A stretch of 64,000 nt of DNA from Lathyrus oleraceus. Its lineage: Eukaryota > Streptophyta > Magnoliopsida > Fabales > Fabaceae. The notes under the pieces were generated by a model that saw only the letters and a program-made list of their open reading frames with translations, searched no databases and was not told where the DNA came from. Positions 12,236 to 23,327 of this stretch are shown here, one piece after another (position 1 is the first letter of the stretch; the number at the start of each line of letters is the position of its first letter). The position numbers and the translations under genes are program-made. The stretch covers positions 90,516,944-90,580,943 of the forward strand of contig NC_066582.1 of assembly GCF_024323335.1 (NCBI RefSeq), in the 5' to 3' direction.

Positions 12236-15200
12236 TTAAACACAATGAACACACTTCGACTTATGGATAACTGTTGGAATATCCACAGCGACCCAGTTAT
12301 TGCAGATTCCCCCAGGGATGACGAAGTTGCCAGAATCCTCTTCGTCCTCTTCCAGAATGGCAGCAGCTTCCTCGCCTTGACTGGTGTGGATGAACCTTCC
12401 ACTCTTGAACAACCCTTGCGTGTTGAAAACCCCAGACGAATAACCTATGCCAACCTGAGACTTGTTGTCTTCTAGCTCAATCATTTTTCTTAAACCAGCA
12501 GTTACACCACACTCAATGGCTAACTTTGCATCTTTATAGGAAGCAAATGAAGGAGTTCTCTTCTCAATAGGCTCAACAATGGATAAAGCTTGGAAAGGAG
12601 TTCCAACTTCATCCTCGTCATCTATGTATGAGAAGGAAGACAAGTGGCTAACCAGGAGAGCCTTTTCTCCCCCTACCACTACCAGTTTCTTATTCTTCAC
12701 GAATTTCAGTTTCTGGTGTAAGGTGGATGTCATGGCGCCTGCCTCGTGAATCCATGGTTTGCCTAAGAGACAGCTGTATGATGGGTGAATATCCATAACC
12801 TGGAAGGTAATCTGGAAATCACTCGGTCCGATCTTGATTGGGAGATCAACTTCCCCAATCACAGTTTTGCGAGACCCATCGAAAGCCTTCACAATTATTC
12901 CACTTTGCCTCATGGGAGGCCCTTGATATGACAGTTTCGAAAGAGTGGATTTTGGAAATACGTTCAGTGATGACCTAGTGTCCACCAGCACATTGGACAT
13001 GGCGTCGTCTCTACAACCCATAGAAATATGTAAGGCCAAGTTGTGGTCTCTTCCCTCCTCGGGGAGATCAGAGTCACGAAATCTCAGGTTGTTACAAGCG
13101 GTAATGTTTGCAACAATGCTATCGAATTGTTCTATCGTGACATCATGATCCACATATGCCACATCCAAAACCTTCTGCAGAGCCTCTCGGTGTGGTTCTG
13201 AATTCAATAGCAAGGATAACACCGATATTTTGGATGGCGTTTGTAGAAGCTAGTCTACAACATTGTACTCGCTTCTCTTGATGAGCCTCAGCATCTTATC
13301 ACAGTCTTCTTTCATATTGCCGCTTGGGCTAACAGAAGCAGGAGTTCCCAATGTAGAGGAGGGCTTAACAACAGGTGCCGGATTCGGAATGCTCACAGCA
13401 TTCCCAATCGGGCGTTCAACAGAATCAGTACTAGCTTGGGGCTTTGGCGGTGCTGAAAACACACGACCGCTGTGGGTCAACCCACTAACATCTGCAATGT
13501 TAACAACAGAGGAAGATGGTAAAGACACTTCTTTCCCATTTTCTACAGCGACAGCGTTGTAGCGATAGGGAATCGCTTTTTCGGAAGAGTATGGTACAGG
13601 ACCGACAGGCTTGATGGTCAAGACAGGAGAAAACTTCTGCTTGCTACCGTCATACATGATGATAACAGGTTCGGGGATCCGGAACACTGGAGAAATCACA
13701 TTGACTTCGGGCTCATCCTCATTAACATTTCTGTTTTGAAGGATCTCAATAACTCCTTCATCCAGTATTTCCTGAACATTTTGCGCACCTGGCGACAACC
13801 TCTTTGGTTAACAGAACAAACTCGGCATCTATCGTGGTCATGCTCATAATGACTATACTCACATAGCAAACGATGCATCTCGACCATTGATTGTCGAATA
13901 TGACTGACATATTTGACTTTGTATTTGCCAGGGCAGCCCTAGACCATGTTGACAGATTTCCCATGCTCGGGCAATGGGTTCTTCTTCACATTAGGACCTA
14001 CGTCCTCGAAACAGAAAATACCACACCTCACAAGGTCTTGAACCTTGGTCTTCAAAGGGTAACAATTTTCCACGTCGTGGCCGGGAGCACCTGAATGGTA
14101 AACACAGTGTAATTCGGGCTTATACCACCACTGGGGGTTAGCAGGTATAGCCGGTGGGTCTCTCTGAGTAATCAACTTCCTCTCTATCAAAGAGGGATAT
14201 AACTCTGCATACGTCATTGGAATAGGATCGAAGGTGACCCTTTTCCTTTCGTAACTCGTGCTGGTTTGATTACTGTTTCGAGGCTGGTAGACCTGCTGTT
14301 GCGGTCGTTGCTGCTGATGTTTATATTGCGGAGGTGGTTGCTGATTGGTGTTATGTTGTTGGTACTGCTGGTTATCTCTGAAAACAGGTGCTATTTGAGC
14401 CACCTGGTGCTGGTTACTGACGGGATGCACGGTCTTCCTCCTCACATAGGGTCTTCTTGGTTTCACATGGGAGGTCACAACATGTGCCTTTCCATCTTTC
14501 TTCTTTCCAAACGCCCCATATTGTTTGGCAGAAGAGCCTTCTTCTCTGATTAGACGTCCTTCTCTAACCCCTTCTTCTAGACGCATCCCCATATTCACCA
14601 TCTCGGTGAAGTCAGAAGGAGCGCTAGCAATCATCCGCTCATAATAAAAAGAACTCAAGGTCTTCAGAAAGATCTTAGTCATCTCTTTCTCTTCTAGCGG
14701 AGGCACGATCTATGCTGCTAACTCTCGCCACCTCTGGGTGTACTCTTTAAACGTTTCCTTGTCCTTCTGGGACATGGCCCTCAATTGATCCCTATCGGGA
14801 GCCATATCCACGTTGTACTTGTATTGCTTGACGAAGGCCTCACCAAGATCGTTGAAGGATCGGATGTTCGCACTGTCTAAACCCATGTACCAACGCAGGG
14901 CGGCACCAGACAGACTATCCTGAAAGTAGTGGATGAGCAATTGGTCATTATCGGTCTGAGTCGACATCTTCCCGGCATACATGACCAGGTGGCTGAGAGG
15001 ACAAGTATTTCCCTTGTACTTGTCAAAGTCAGGGACCTTGAATTTCACAGGAATCTTTACGTTGGGAACCAAGCAAAGATCGGTAGCATACTTGCCAAAA
15101 AGATCCTTTCCTCTGAGAGTTTTCAATTCCTTGCGAAGCTCAAGAAATTGATCGTTCATAGCGTCCATTTTCTCATAGACATCTGGGCTTTCAGATGGCT

Positions 15201-15618
15201 CAGAATGATAGATGGTGTCTTCTACCTTGGGCATAGTATGCACGACAGGAGGAGGAACAGCAAGGACCGGGCTAGATGCCGACATAGAAGCAAAGGTAGG
15301 AGCAGGACCCTCGGGCATGAAATTGGGAGGCATCCCCCACGGGAACCCGGTTGGCATGGCCGTTGGAGCAAAGTGTGCACTGATTGCAGGCACAGTCGAG
15401 GAGACAATCTCAGAGATGACTGTCCTCTGGGGAGGAGTTGAAGGCATCGGAGAAGACTGGCTCTGGGCAGCCATGAATGACTCCATCAAGGCACTCAATC
15501 TGGCCACTTCCTCTTTCAACTCGCGGTTCTCTTGTTCTAAATGATCCATCAATCTTGAAATGTTGGCTCTGGTGTAGTATCGGTGAGTCAGCTTGTCTTC
15601 AAAATAAATGAAGAACAC
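12236..15618 (-). pseudogene. Element B gag-pro, broken
   Basis: Order: an N-terminal segment with a coiled-coil-like stretch (MDHLEQENRELKEEVARL), gag domain (FDKYKGN through WRELAA), Gln-rich linker, a zinc-knuckle-like CVYHSGAPGHDVENC, a second cysteine cluster (CRVCSVNQRGC) and aspartic protease. It is inactivated by an in-frame TAG at 14707 (WRELAA then stop), a stop at 13939, a frameshift near 13800 and a TAG at 13250. The protease active site reads DTR instead of DTG (VLVDTRSSLN). The conserved THRYYTR peptide precedes the first ATG, and the frame opens without an ATG before it. It would have encoded capsid and protease. Confidence 0.92.
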
Positions 15619-15861
15619 AGAGTTAGATCACAGGGCAAGAAGCCGGGAACAAAACCTGCTTATTCACAGGATGCATGCAATGCTTGTGCGTATGATTTTT
15701 CTTTTATTTTCAAAGGAACTTTTAGGGTTCTATTTGCAAATTTTGGAAATATTAAACATTTATCACATATGGAAATATCTCATCAAATAATATCGGGGGA
15801 AAGAAGTACGGCATTGTCAACTATATACAAGAGAAAAGGAAAATAATCATCCTATGGATCC

Positions 15862-17313
15862 CTAGAAACAATCATCTAAAGCTCGGGACACAGGAAGATA
15901 GGATGCACGAAGCCTCTTCACCTTTCTCTCGTAGGCTGCCTCCATATATGCCTTCTCTTTGGCGAGTCAGTCATACTTCCTCTTCCAAAACCTAGAAGAC
16001 TGAGGAAGTAGAGAAGTCCATGCATCATCAGGATCATTAATAACCTGGTGTTCGAGGAACTCTATCAAAGCATCCTTCTCCTTGATCTGCTGAAGCAACT
16101 CTTCCCTTTCACGGATCCAAGCACGTGATCGGTCTTCGTCTCTCAACTCCTCTACTCCTTGGTTAGGGAGGGTTGAAGGCCCAACCATAACCAAAGGTGT
16201 AGGTCTAGGATACTCGTAAGGCATGAGATACTCATATTCTCTCTTCCTAACCCAAGCAGTGTAAAGTTCCATAGCAACACAATTCTTAGGACCCAACTCT
16301 TTCCTTCCTTTCCTATGAATCTTGCGCCAGGCGCGAACCATTCTGCCCTTCAAGCCTTGGGGATCTTTACCCTCCTGGAAGAACATGCCTTCTAACAGAA
16401 TGTTATTAGGTTTATCCTTTAGGGGGAACCCAAGCTGATGACGTGCCAAAACAGGGTTGTAGTTAATCCCACCATATGTACCAAGAAGAGGTACATTGGA
16501 GAATTCACCACAAGAGTCAATAATCTGCACACCATCATACACACGGTTGTACCAAGAGATATCATAATTAGTGAGAGACATAAGTCTCGTGGACCACCGT
16601 AGACATCCCTTGTTCTCCTTGAAGGCGACCGTTTGCGGTAAGTGAGAAATAAACCACTTATACAACAGAGGCAAACATCATACAATGGCACCACCACCCT
16701 TTGCATTCCTCATATGCAAAGAGAAATAGGTATCACCCAACAGAGTCGGAACGGGATTAAGAGTAGAGAAAATCCTAATAGCGTTCACATCCACAAACTT
16801 GTCGATATTGGGGAACAACACTAACCCATAGATGAGAAGTACAAATGTGGCCTCAAAGGCGTCTTCACTCATGGCCTTCCCATACATAGTAGCTTGAGCA
16901 ATGAGGAACTCAGAAGGGAGACCTTGAATTCCACCTTTGGTAGTCATATGAGCACCAACCAGAGATTCATCTATGTGCAACATGTCTGCTATCTCTTGAG
17001 AAGTAGGAATACTCTCCAAGCCACTGAACTGCAACTGGTCTAGAATCGGTATACCCACAAGGTAGGCATACTCCTCAAGTGTAGGTAAAAGCTGGAAGTC
17101 CGGAAACGTGAAACAACGGTACAAAGGATCATAAAACTGCACCAGTACACTCATCAACCCTTCATCCACCTGAGTAGTTAGAAGAGGAAGAAGCTTCCCA
17201 AAGCGAGCCTTGAAACCCAAAGGATCTAATACATAGGGTGTCAGATTCCTTAGCTCTTTCAAATCTGATTGTATGAAGCTGTACTTCTTTGTATTCCTTC
17301 TTTCTCTTTCCAT
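15862..17313 (-). pseudogene. Element B ORF1, broken
   Basis: The extra upstream ORF typical of Ogre elements; its function is not known. It starts MERERRNTKKYSF and carries the motif FYDPLYRCFTFPDFQLLPTLEEYAYL, split here by neither stop nor shift. I recognise this as resembling the plant-specific repeat-associated family often annotated DUF7745 or plant-mobile-domain-like (from memory, not searched). Stops occur at 16675 (GGGAIV then TGA) and 15964 (KYD then TGA). Read through both, the frame ends at 15862 with a conserved ALDDCF end also seen in E. The C-terminal part (REELLQQIKEKDALIEFLEHQV) looks coiled-coil. Confidence 0.85.
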
Positions 17314-18205
17314 GTCTAAAAAGTTTGCAAATAAACCCCCTTAAGTTCCTTGATAATTTTCTTCATTATTTATGATATGGATGCAAATGAATGCATGAAT
17401 GCATGAATGCAACAATCACACTCAAGGATCAAGCAAAGCACACCAAACAAAGGTCATGGGATGGATCATATCATCCTTAATATCAATCATCCATTTTGGT
17501 GGATTAGGGTTTACACCTTATCTACACCCAAGTTCCATTGATATTAAGGATACATGAATGGATCAACCATGAATCAAGAGTTTGTTGCAAGTCACGAGCA
17601 TGGAGTTTCGGTTAAGAATAACCCAAAGGGAGTGTACTAGGGTTTAAACTTGCCAAACATGTTCTACAAGAGGTTCCCATGGTCATCATCCCATCTTTCA
17701 GATATTATCGAAGAAACGACTACTCGTGTTCCAAAAATATTCTCAAGAGAGACTCTTATGAGTGTAGTATCGCGTAACAATCGTATCAAATCTTACATTT
17801 GAACGACTTTCATACTACATCCTAAGAATAGGCCAAGATGGGCTTGGTATACTAAGGTCCTTGGCTTCTAAGGTCTATATTGGAAAGAGTAATGTCTAAC
17901 CACAACTTACTTGTGTGACATTATTGATCCCAACATGACCTCCACCAAGTGAATGGACTTACAAGTCAACTTGCTAAGGAATAACTCCACACAAGTCAAC
18001 AAGATTACGCCATTCTCCTATCCTAAGTGCACTCGAGTCTGGGTATAGAACTCATCTCACAAAGATCACCAAGCATACAAGGAATTAATATCAAGCAATT
18101 CAATCATTACATACAATACAGTAATCCCAAATTGCACAAAAATATGTCACAAAACAATACAATACAACAAGCATGAAAAGTTGGGAAAACCCACTAGACA
18201 ATCTG
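17314..18205 (-). other. Element B 5' leader
   Basis: Non-coding leader between PBS and ORF1. It is similar in sequence and order to E's leader (43702-44600), for example the segment around 17580-17640 matches E's 44280-44350. I see no conserved frame. Packaging or translation signals may lie here, but none can be identified by eye. Confidence 0.75.
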
Positions 18206-18224
18206 ATCCCCAGTGGAGTCGCCA
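18206..18224 (-). promoter_or_regulatory. Element B primer binding site
   Basis: In element sense TGGCGACTCCACTGGGGAT lies 6 bases after the 5' LTR end. It begins TGG, complementary to a tRNA CCA end. Published Ogre elements are reported to use an arginine tRNA; I cannot check the tRNA match here. Confidence 0.88.
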
Positions 18225-18230
18225 CTTTTC

Positions 18231-21200
18231 TGTAGCGGGGTAATCGTTACCATTAGAGATATTGACTAAATCCAAGGTAAATCATACAAGTCGAGTCGCC
18301 ACCGCACTTCTATTTATCCAAATGAATGGTTAGAAAGCGAACAAAAACCTAATAGTTTTAACAAAAACTAGTAAAAGAGAACAGAGATTTGGGTAAGGGG
18401 GTTGGTTATACAATGGGAAGGTGTTAGGCACCCAAAACATCCTAGGTACTCCTAGGGAGCCCTTTTCATACTTGTTGTAACTGTTGTTGTTTTTGTGAAA
18501 AATATTATTTGTGCAAACATGATTGAAGAGATGAGAAAAGAATATACAAGTTTATTTACATTTTATGTTTGGATGGATAAACCCATTGCCTACGTACCAT
18601 CTTAAAAAAAAGATTAGGATCAAAACCTTGTAGTTCGGGGTAAAAATCTCAAAAATGAGTTGGTGAATTGATTGGTCCAAAAGTTTGCACAAAAGTTTTG
18701 GCTTGGGTTAGAGTGGAGAGAAGAAGAAGAATGGCTAAGTCCTAAGTAAAGCAAAAAGATGAGGGATGAAGAAACAAAACCATAATGGAGTTCCTCTCTT
18801 GAGATCATATACATGATCCAAATAGCTCCCATCCTTTGGAATAAGCAATCACACAAAGCATAAGCAATCATCAAACAAGCCTCTTAAGAGATCCTCAATG
18901 TATTTTGTATCTTTCACTTTGGATGAACATGGCAATGGTCCTTCAACTTAGCTCAAGTGGGAACCCCCTAGCACAAGAACACACACATCAAAAGTTCCAT
19001 GAAGTAAACCAAGAATGGACAAGAGTGAGTTTAGAGATTTGGTCCTTCTAATCCATCTTCATCATTGAGGTCCTTTTACTCCAATTGCACAAGGAAAGTC
19101 CTAAGATCTGAGTCCATTTCTCCATTCTTTGCATAGGGAAGGTCCTAGAGACTAAGTCCATTTCTTTGCATTTGGTTCACAACAATCAAAACAAAAACAT
19201 AAGCACAATAGTATATACACAATTATGTGCTCAAGTGAGCAAAAGGCAAATGACATTAACATAAACATGTGCTCAAATGAGCAAAGAGAAAAGCAAATGG
19301 ATAATATGTGCAAGAATAGTAAATTGCATAAAAGTAAAGAGCAAAAAGTAAATATTAATTGTCAATAGTTAGTGTTAGTAGTTAGTGTGCCATAAGGCAA
19401 ATTTAGCGCTATGTTAAGCAATCGTAATTGGACTTATGTAGAAGTCACAACTATCTGAGGCCGGTCAATAATATTGTAGGCAACAAACACAAGTTAGGAG
19501 TCTTGATTAGTGAACCAAGTCCCAACAACTTGCCATGCCAAAAAGAAGAAGAAAATTGATCTTGTATTGGTTTAAGCCTTTTGCATGATTTAGGAAACAA
19601 CCTATCCTTAATGCAAAGCCATTCACTTGATCAATTGATCAAGATGAATTAGATTTGGATCAAGGAAGATTAAGTCTCCCTAATCAATGCTAACTTATCA
19701 ACCTTCAACTCATTATTCAAAAAGAAAAAGAAGAAGAAGAAGAAGGAGATGGATAAGAGAAAATGGAAATGGCAAAATTAAAGTGCATTAAATGAAATAA
19801 CATGTACCAATCCACATATGTTGACCAATAACATTGAAAGTCAAATTCAAACAATCAAAAACAGAAGTGAGATGAAGATTGGAAGTCAAGAAATGAACAA
19901 AATATTTTTGGCATTTTTTAATATTTAATATTAAACTTGAATGAAAAATAAAAGAAAGGTCAAACTTCAAAATCACTTCAAATCAACCTTGAAAGGTCCA
20001 AGTAATTTATCCCAAGTTCAACAAGGTCAAACAAAGTTTGACAAAAAATTTCAGCATTTTTAAAAGTCAGAAACTATTTTTAATCAATTAAAAATGAATA
20101 AAAATAACCTAATTGAACTAAAATCTCAAATAAATCTCAAATCAATTTAAAAATTGATGAGAATATTTTTCATAGATCCATCATCATTCAAATAGGTTAG
20201 GAAAATATTTTTGTATTTTTTGAATATCAAAAACTATTTAAAATGAATTAAAAATAACCAGAAAAGAGAAAATTCACAAAAAATAGCAAATGACAAAATA
20301 AAAAAAATTAAAAATCAGAAATAGAAACTAGAAATTATTTGGAGATTAATGCAATTGGTCCCATAGTTTTTGGATAAAAAATGAGAGATATGATTTTTTG
20401 AAATAAAATGGATTAAATCAGAAAATAGAAAAAAGCACGAGCGTTGGATTCATTTCATTAAATGACTTGGCAGATCCAAGGGCTCTCAGTGCGCGTGTAC
20501 CAAATGCCTTAGTCAACTGAGACACACGAGGCAATATAAAAAGTCATAACAATGGAAGGTCCAGATTAGATCTGGAAAAGAGATCAGACGTCATGGGATT
20601 GATCTGGAGTTGGGGCGGCCACCGGAGCCACCGTCTTCTCCGATGAGACCTCCAGTTCCGGTGAGAATTGCAGACATGGCAAACTCAACCAAATGCAGCG
20701 ATCTATACATTAATCGAAAAAGGAAGTGATGTACATCACTCCTATACCATGCACTTCCACTCTAGATCCCTATAAATGGAGAAATCAGAGCTGGAAGTAT
20801 GATGGTGTTCATCATGAACTTCATGTTTTTGCAAAATTGAAAGCACAAATAAAATGCCTCTATTGAGAGGACTTCAGTCAGACCAAGGAACTCAAGAAAT
20901 AAGCAAGGATCAAAGAGTTTCGAAGAGAAAAAAGTTATGTTATCCACCTTTGGAATGCAGGTATGGAGAGCACGATTCTTCACAACCAAGGCTTGCAATG
21001 AGATCTAGTGATGAAGAGGAAGCAAGGCTGAGGAATTATAGGTCTGAAAATCAACCAAGGAAGTTGAAATTCAGATCTGAATTTTTTGGAAGAAAATTGA
21101 AATTCCTTTAGTGATGGCTATGGAGAGAATTCTGCAGCATTTCAGGTTGAATCAGGGTGAAGAATAGTGGAGCTGAGCACACTTATTTATAGCAAATGGC

Positions 21201-22709
21201 AAGGCAAACAAGGTGAACTCTCGTGTGCATGCATGAAGAGAGCCTCCATGCATGGGCCTGTACAGGCGCATGGAGGGCCCAAATCTTATTGGAATGGAAA
21301 GCTGAAGTCAATTTGATCTGGAATGGACGTGTAGATATGAGGTAATTGGAATGTGCAATGAGTTTGAATCAAGTTTCCATAAATGCACCAAAATATTCCC
21401 TTCTTCGAAAGTGCCATTTTCCAAATCCAAACATGATCATGTGAGTAATGGTTGGAAAGGTCTTGATGTAAGGAACAATTGTTATGTTGGGAAAAAATCC
21501 ATTTGAAGTGTGGAAATTTATGAAATTTGAGTTTAAAGTGCAAGGTGCATGACATGTCAAGGCAAGGTTTCCAAATTTGGCCAATTTTCAAGCCCTTCTG
21601 TTTAGATGATGCAAGCCTCAAATGAAAAAACCTTCAACATCAAAGTTGTAGATCTTTTCAAGACAATCAAAATGGACTTAATTTTTGCATCATTTGGATT
21701 GTTGATGAAAGCGTTATGGCCACTTGAAGTTGGACTTTTTTGAATTTTAATGCCTTTGGTCAAAAAGGACCTATAATGTCTTGCATTATCACATGTATTT
21801 CCTTTGAGATTTTGAAATTTTGTTGAACATAACATTTTAAGTAGACATCTTAAGATTTCCAATGCATTTGATCCCACCTCAAAATCATAAAAAAAGAATG
21901 AGTTATGTCCTTGGGAAGTTGACCCAAAATTAGGGTTTTAGTCAAAAGGACCTATAATGTTTTGGAATGGATGATGACCTTCCAAGCTTCACATCAACTT
22001 TTGATGAACATGAAAGTTGTTCATATTGTCCTTAAGAATATTGTTTCTTTTGGAATCATCTCCATTTGTCCAACACATCAAATGTTAGGTCTCAGTGCAT
22101 TTCAAAATAGTCAGATGAATTGACTGATCAACTTCTCAAGTCCACAACCCATATATTGATGAATTGATGATTGAGGACACTCAAATAAGTTAAAATATGC
22201 ATGAAATGGTAAATTAAAGAACTTCCCTTGATTGTATTTGACCATGGGCTGAGGTTGCTTCATGAGCAAAGCATTGTGGTACACAGATGAATTAGGGTTT
22301 CCTTGAGAAACAAAACCTCAAACCCTTTGACTTGCTTTGATCGAAATGATGAATTGAGGTGCTAGGGAGGCATATTTGATGGATGAAAGCTTTGGGAACC
22401 ATTAACATGCTTGCCATCATCTCCTCTTGACCTTACCATTGCACAGATGATCTCCTAAAAGCTCTTGACCTTGTGATTGTTAAAGCTACAAACAAAAGAT
22501 GTTAGTGACATATTTTTGTGCTTTTGGTTAGTAAACAAAATAATAAGAGCAATGATATATAATTCAAGCATGTTTGGTGATCTCAAACCACTCACAAGGA
22601 GTCCCACCCAAAGGCAAAGGGAACCAAGATGCTCATGATCCTTGAGGCTTATGCAAATGCAATGTTATGATGCCATGAGGGATCTTAGGGACAAAATTAG
22701 GGTCTTACA
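18231..22709 (-). repeat. Element B 5' LTR
   Basis: A 4.48-kb LTR, partner of 1146-5726, with the same ends. It has an approximately 380-base deletion at 18681 relative to the left LTR, with only about 1 bp of shared sequence at the breakpoint. It also has extra sequence at about 19816-19860 and 20560-20860 missing from the left copy. It contains the AGTA-loop hairpin at 18441-18456, a PBS-like GTGGCGACTC at 18293-18302 (minus strand), the palindrome at 21256-21267, and a TATAAATAAG box starting near 21192 on the minus strand. Confidence 0.95.
18441..18456 (-). promoter_or_regulatory. LTR hairpin with AGTA loop (B, 5' LTR)
   Basis: Same CCTAGG-AGTA-CCTAGG hairpin as in the 3' LTR of B. It is followed in element sense by GGATGTTTTGGGTGCC and the ACCTTCCC block. 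Confidence 0.7.
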
Positions 22710-22714
22710 ATAAG
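22710..22714. repeat. Target site duplication ATAAG, right copy (element B)
   Basis: Second copy of the 5-bp duplication. Element A's integrase codons resume immediately after it at 22715. Confidence 0.95.
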
Positions 22715-23160
22715 GATTGGCATGAGATGCTCCCCTTTGCTTTGCACGAGTATCGTACATCCATTCGCACTTCAATAGGGGCGACCCCTTTCTCTCTAGT
22801 ATATGGTATGGAAGTTGTGCTTCCGGTAGAGGTTGAGATCCCATCACTAGGCTTGATCAACTAAATTTGATAGAAGATAAGAGATTAACTGCCATGTGTC
22901 ACGATCAGTTATATCAACAGAGGATGAAGAAAGCATTCGATAAGAAGGTCAGACCTCGGGTGTTCAAAGAAGGTGACCTTGTGCTCAAGAAGATTCTATC
23001 TTTCAAACCAAATTCTAGGGGCAAATGGACTTCTAACAATGAAGGCCCATATGTTGTTAAGAAAGTATTTTTGGGCGGAGGTTTGATTCTTACAACTATG
23101 GATGATGAAGAGTTCACTCGTATTACGAACGCAGATGCAGTAAATAAATACTTCGCCTAA
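22715..23160 (+). pseudogene. Element A pol, 3' end (integrase C-terminus), broken
   Basis: This continues the integrase interrupted at 1145: DWHEMLPFALH, GATPFSLVYGMEVVLPVEVEIPSL, then the C-terminal chromatin-side part RLTAMCHDQLYQQRMKKAFDKKV through NKYFA and stop at 23158-23160. A deletion of roughly 70 bases near 22850 removes the peptide between EIPSL and QLNLIEDKR and shifts the frame. The final KYFA stop matches B and G. Confidence 0.92.
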
Positions 23161-23178
23161 AAAGAAAAGAACAGCTTG

Positions 23179-23327
23179 CTAAGTTGAAAACCCGAAAGGG
23201 CGGCTTAGGCAAAAAAGAGCGTCTCGGTGGATTGAAAACCCGTAAGGGCGATCCAGGCAAAAATTAGAGACATAAAACAGAAAAAATTATCCCGATAAAT
23301 TGAGTACCCCATCTTGGGGAAATTTAT
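23179..23327 (+). ncRNA. Post-pol tandem hairpin array of element A (three hairpins)
   Basis: Hairpin a (23179-23208): CTAAGTTG/CGGCTTAG around AAAA and CCC-GAAA-GGG. Hairpin b (23229-23254): GGATTG/CGATCC, AAAA, CCC-GTAA-GGG. Hairpin c (23295-23327): ATAAATT/AATTTAT around CCCC...GGGG. Linkers resemble GGCAAAAATTAGAG. The loop of b is GTAA where B and G have GAAA; both fit GNRA. The array starts 18 bases after the pol stop codon. Confidence 0.65.

Larger units (their letters stand above)
1146..22709 (-). mobile_element. Element B: complete Ogre-type Ty3/gypsy retrotransposon, decayed
   Basis: A 21.6-kb element in minus orientation. From its own 5' end it has: 5' LTR (18231-22709), PBS (18206-18224), leader, ORF1, gag-pro, intron-like spacer, pol, post-pol hairpins, repetitive 3' region, PPT, and 3' LTR (1146-5726). 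It has LTRs of about 4.5 kb, matching TG...CA ends and a perfect 5-bp target duplication inside element A's integrase. All its ORFs contain stops or shifts, so it is non-autonomous now. The LTRs differ by several large indels, so it is much older than element G but younger than A, which it interrupts. Confidence 0.96.
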
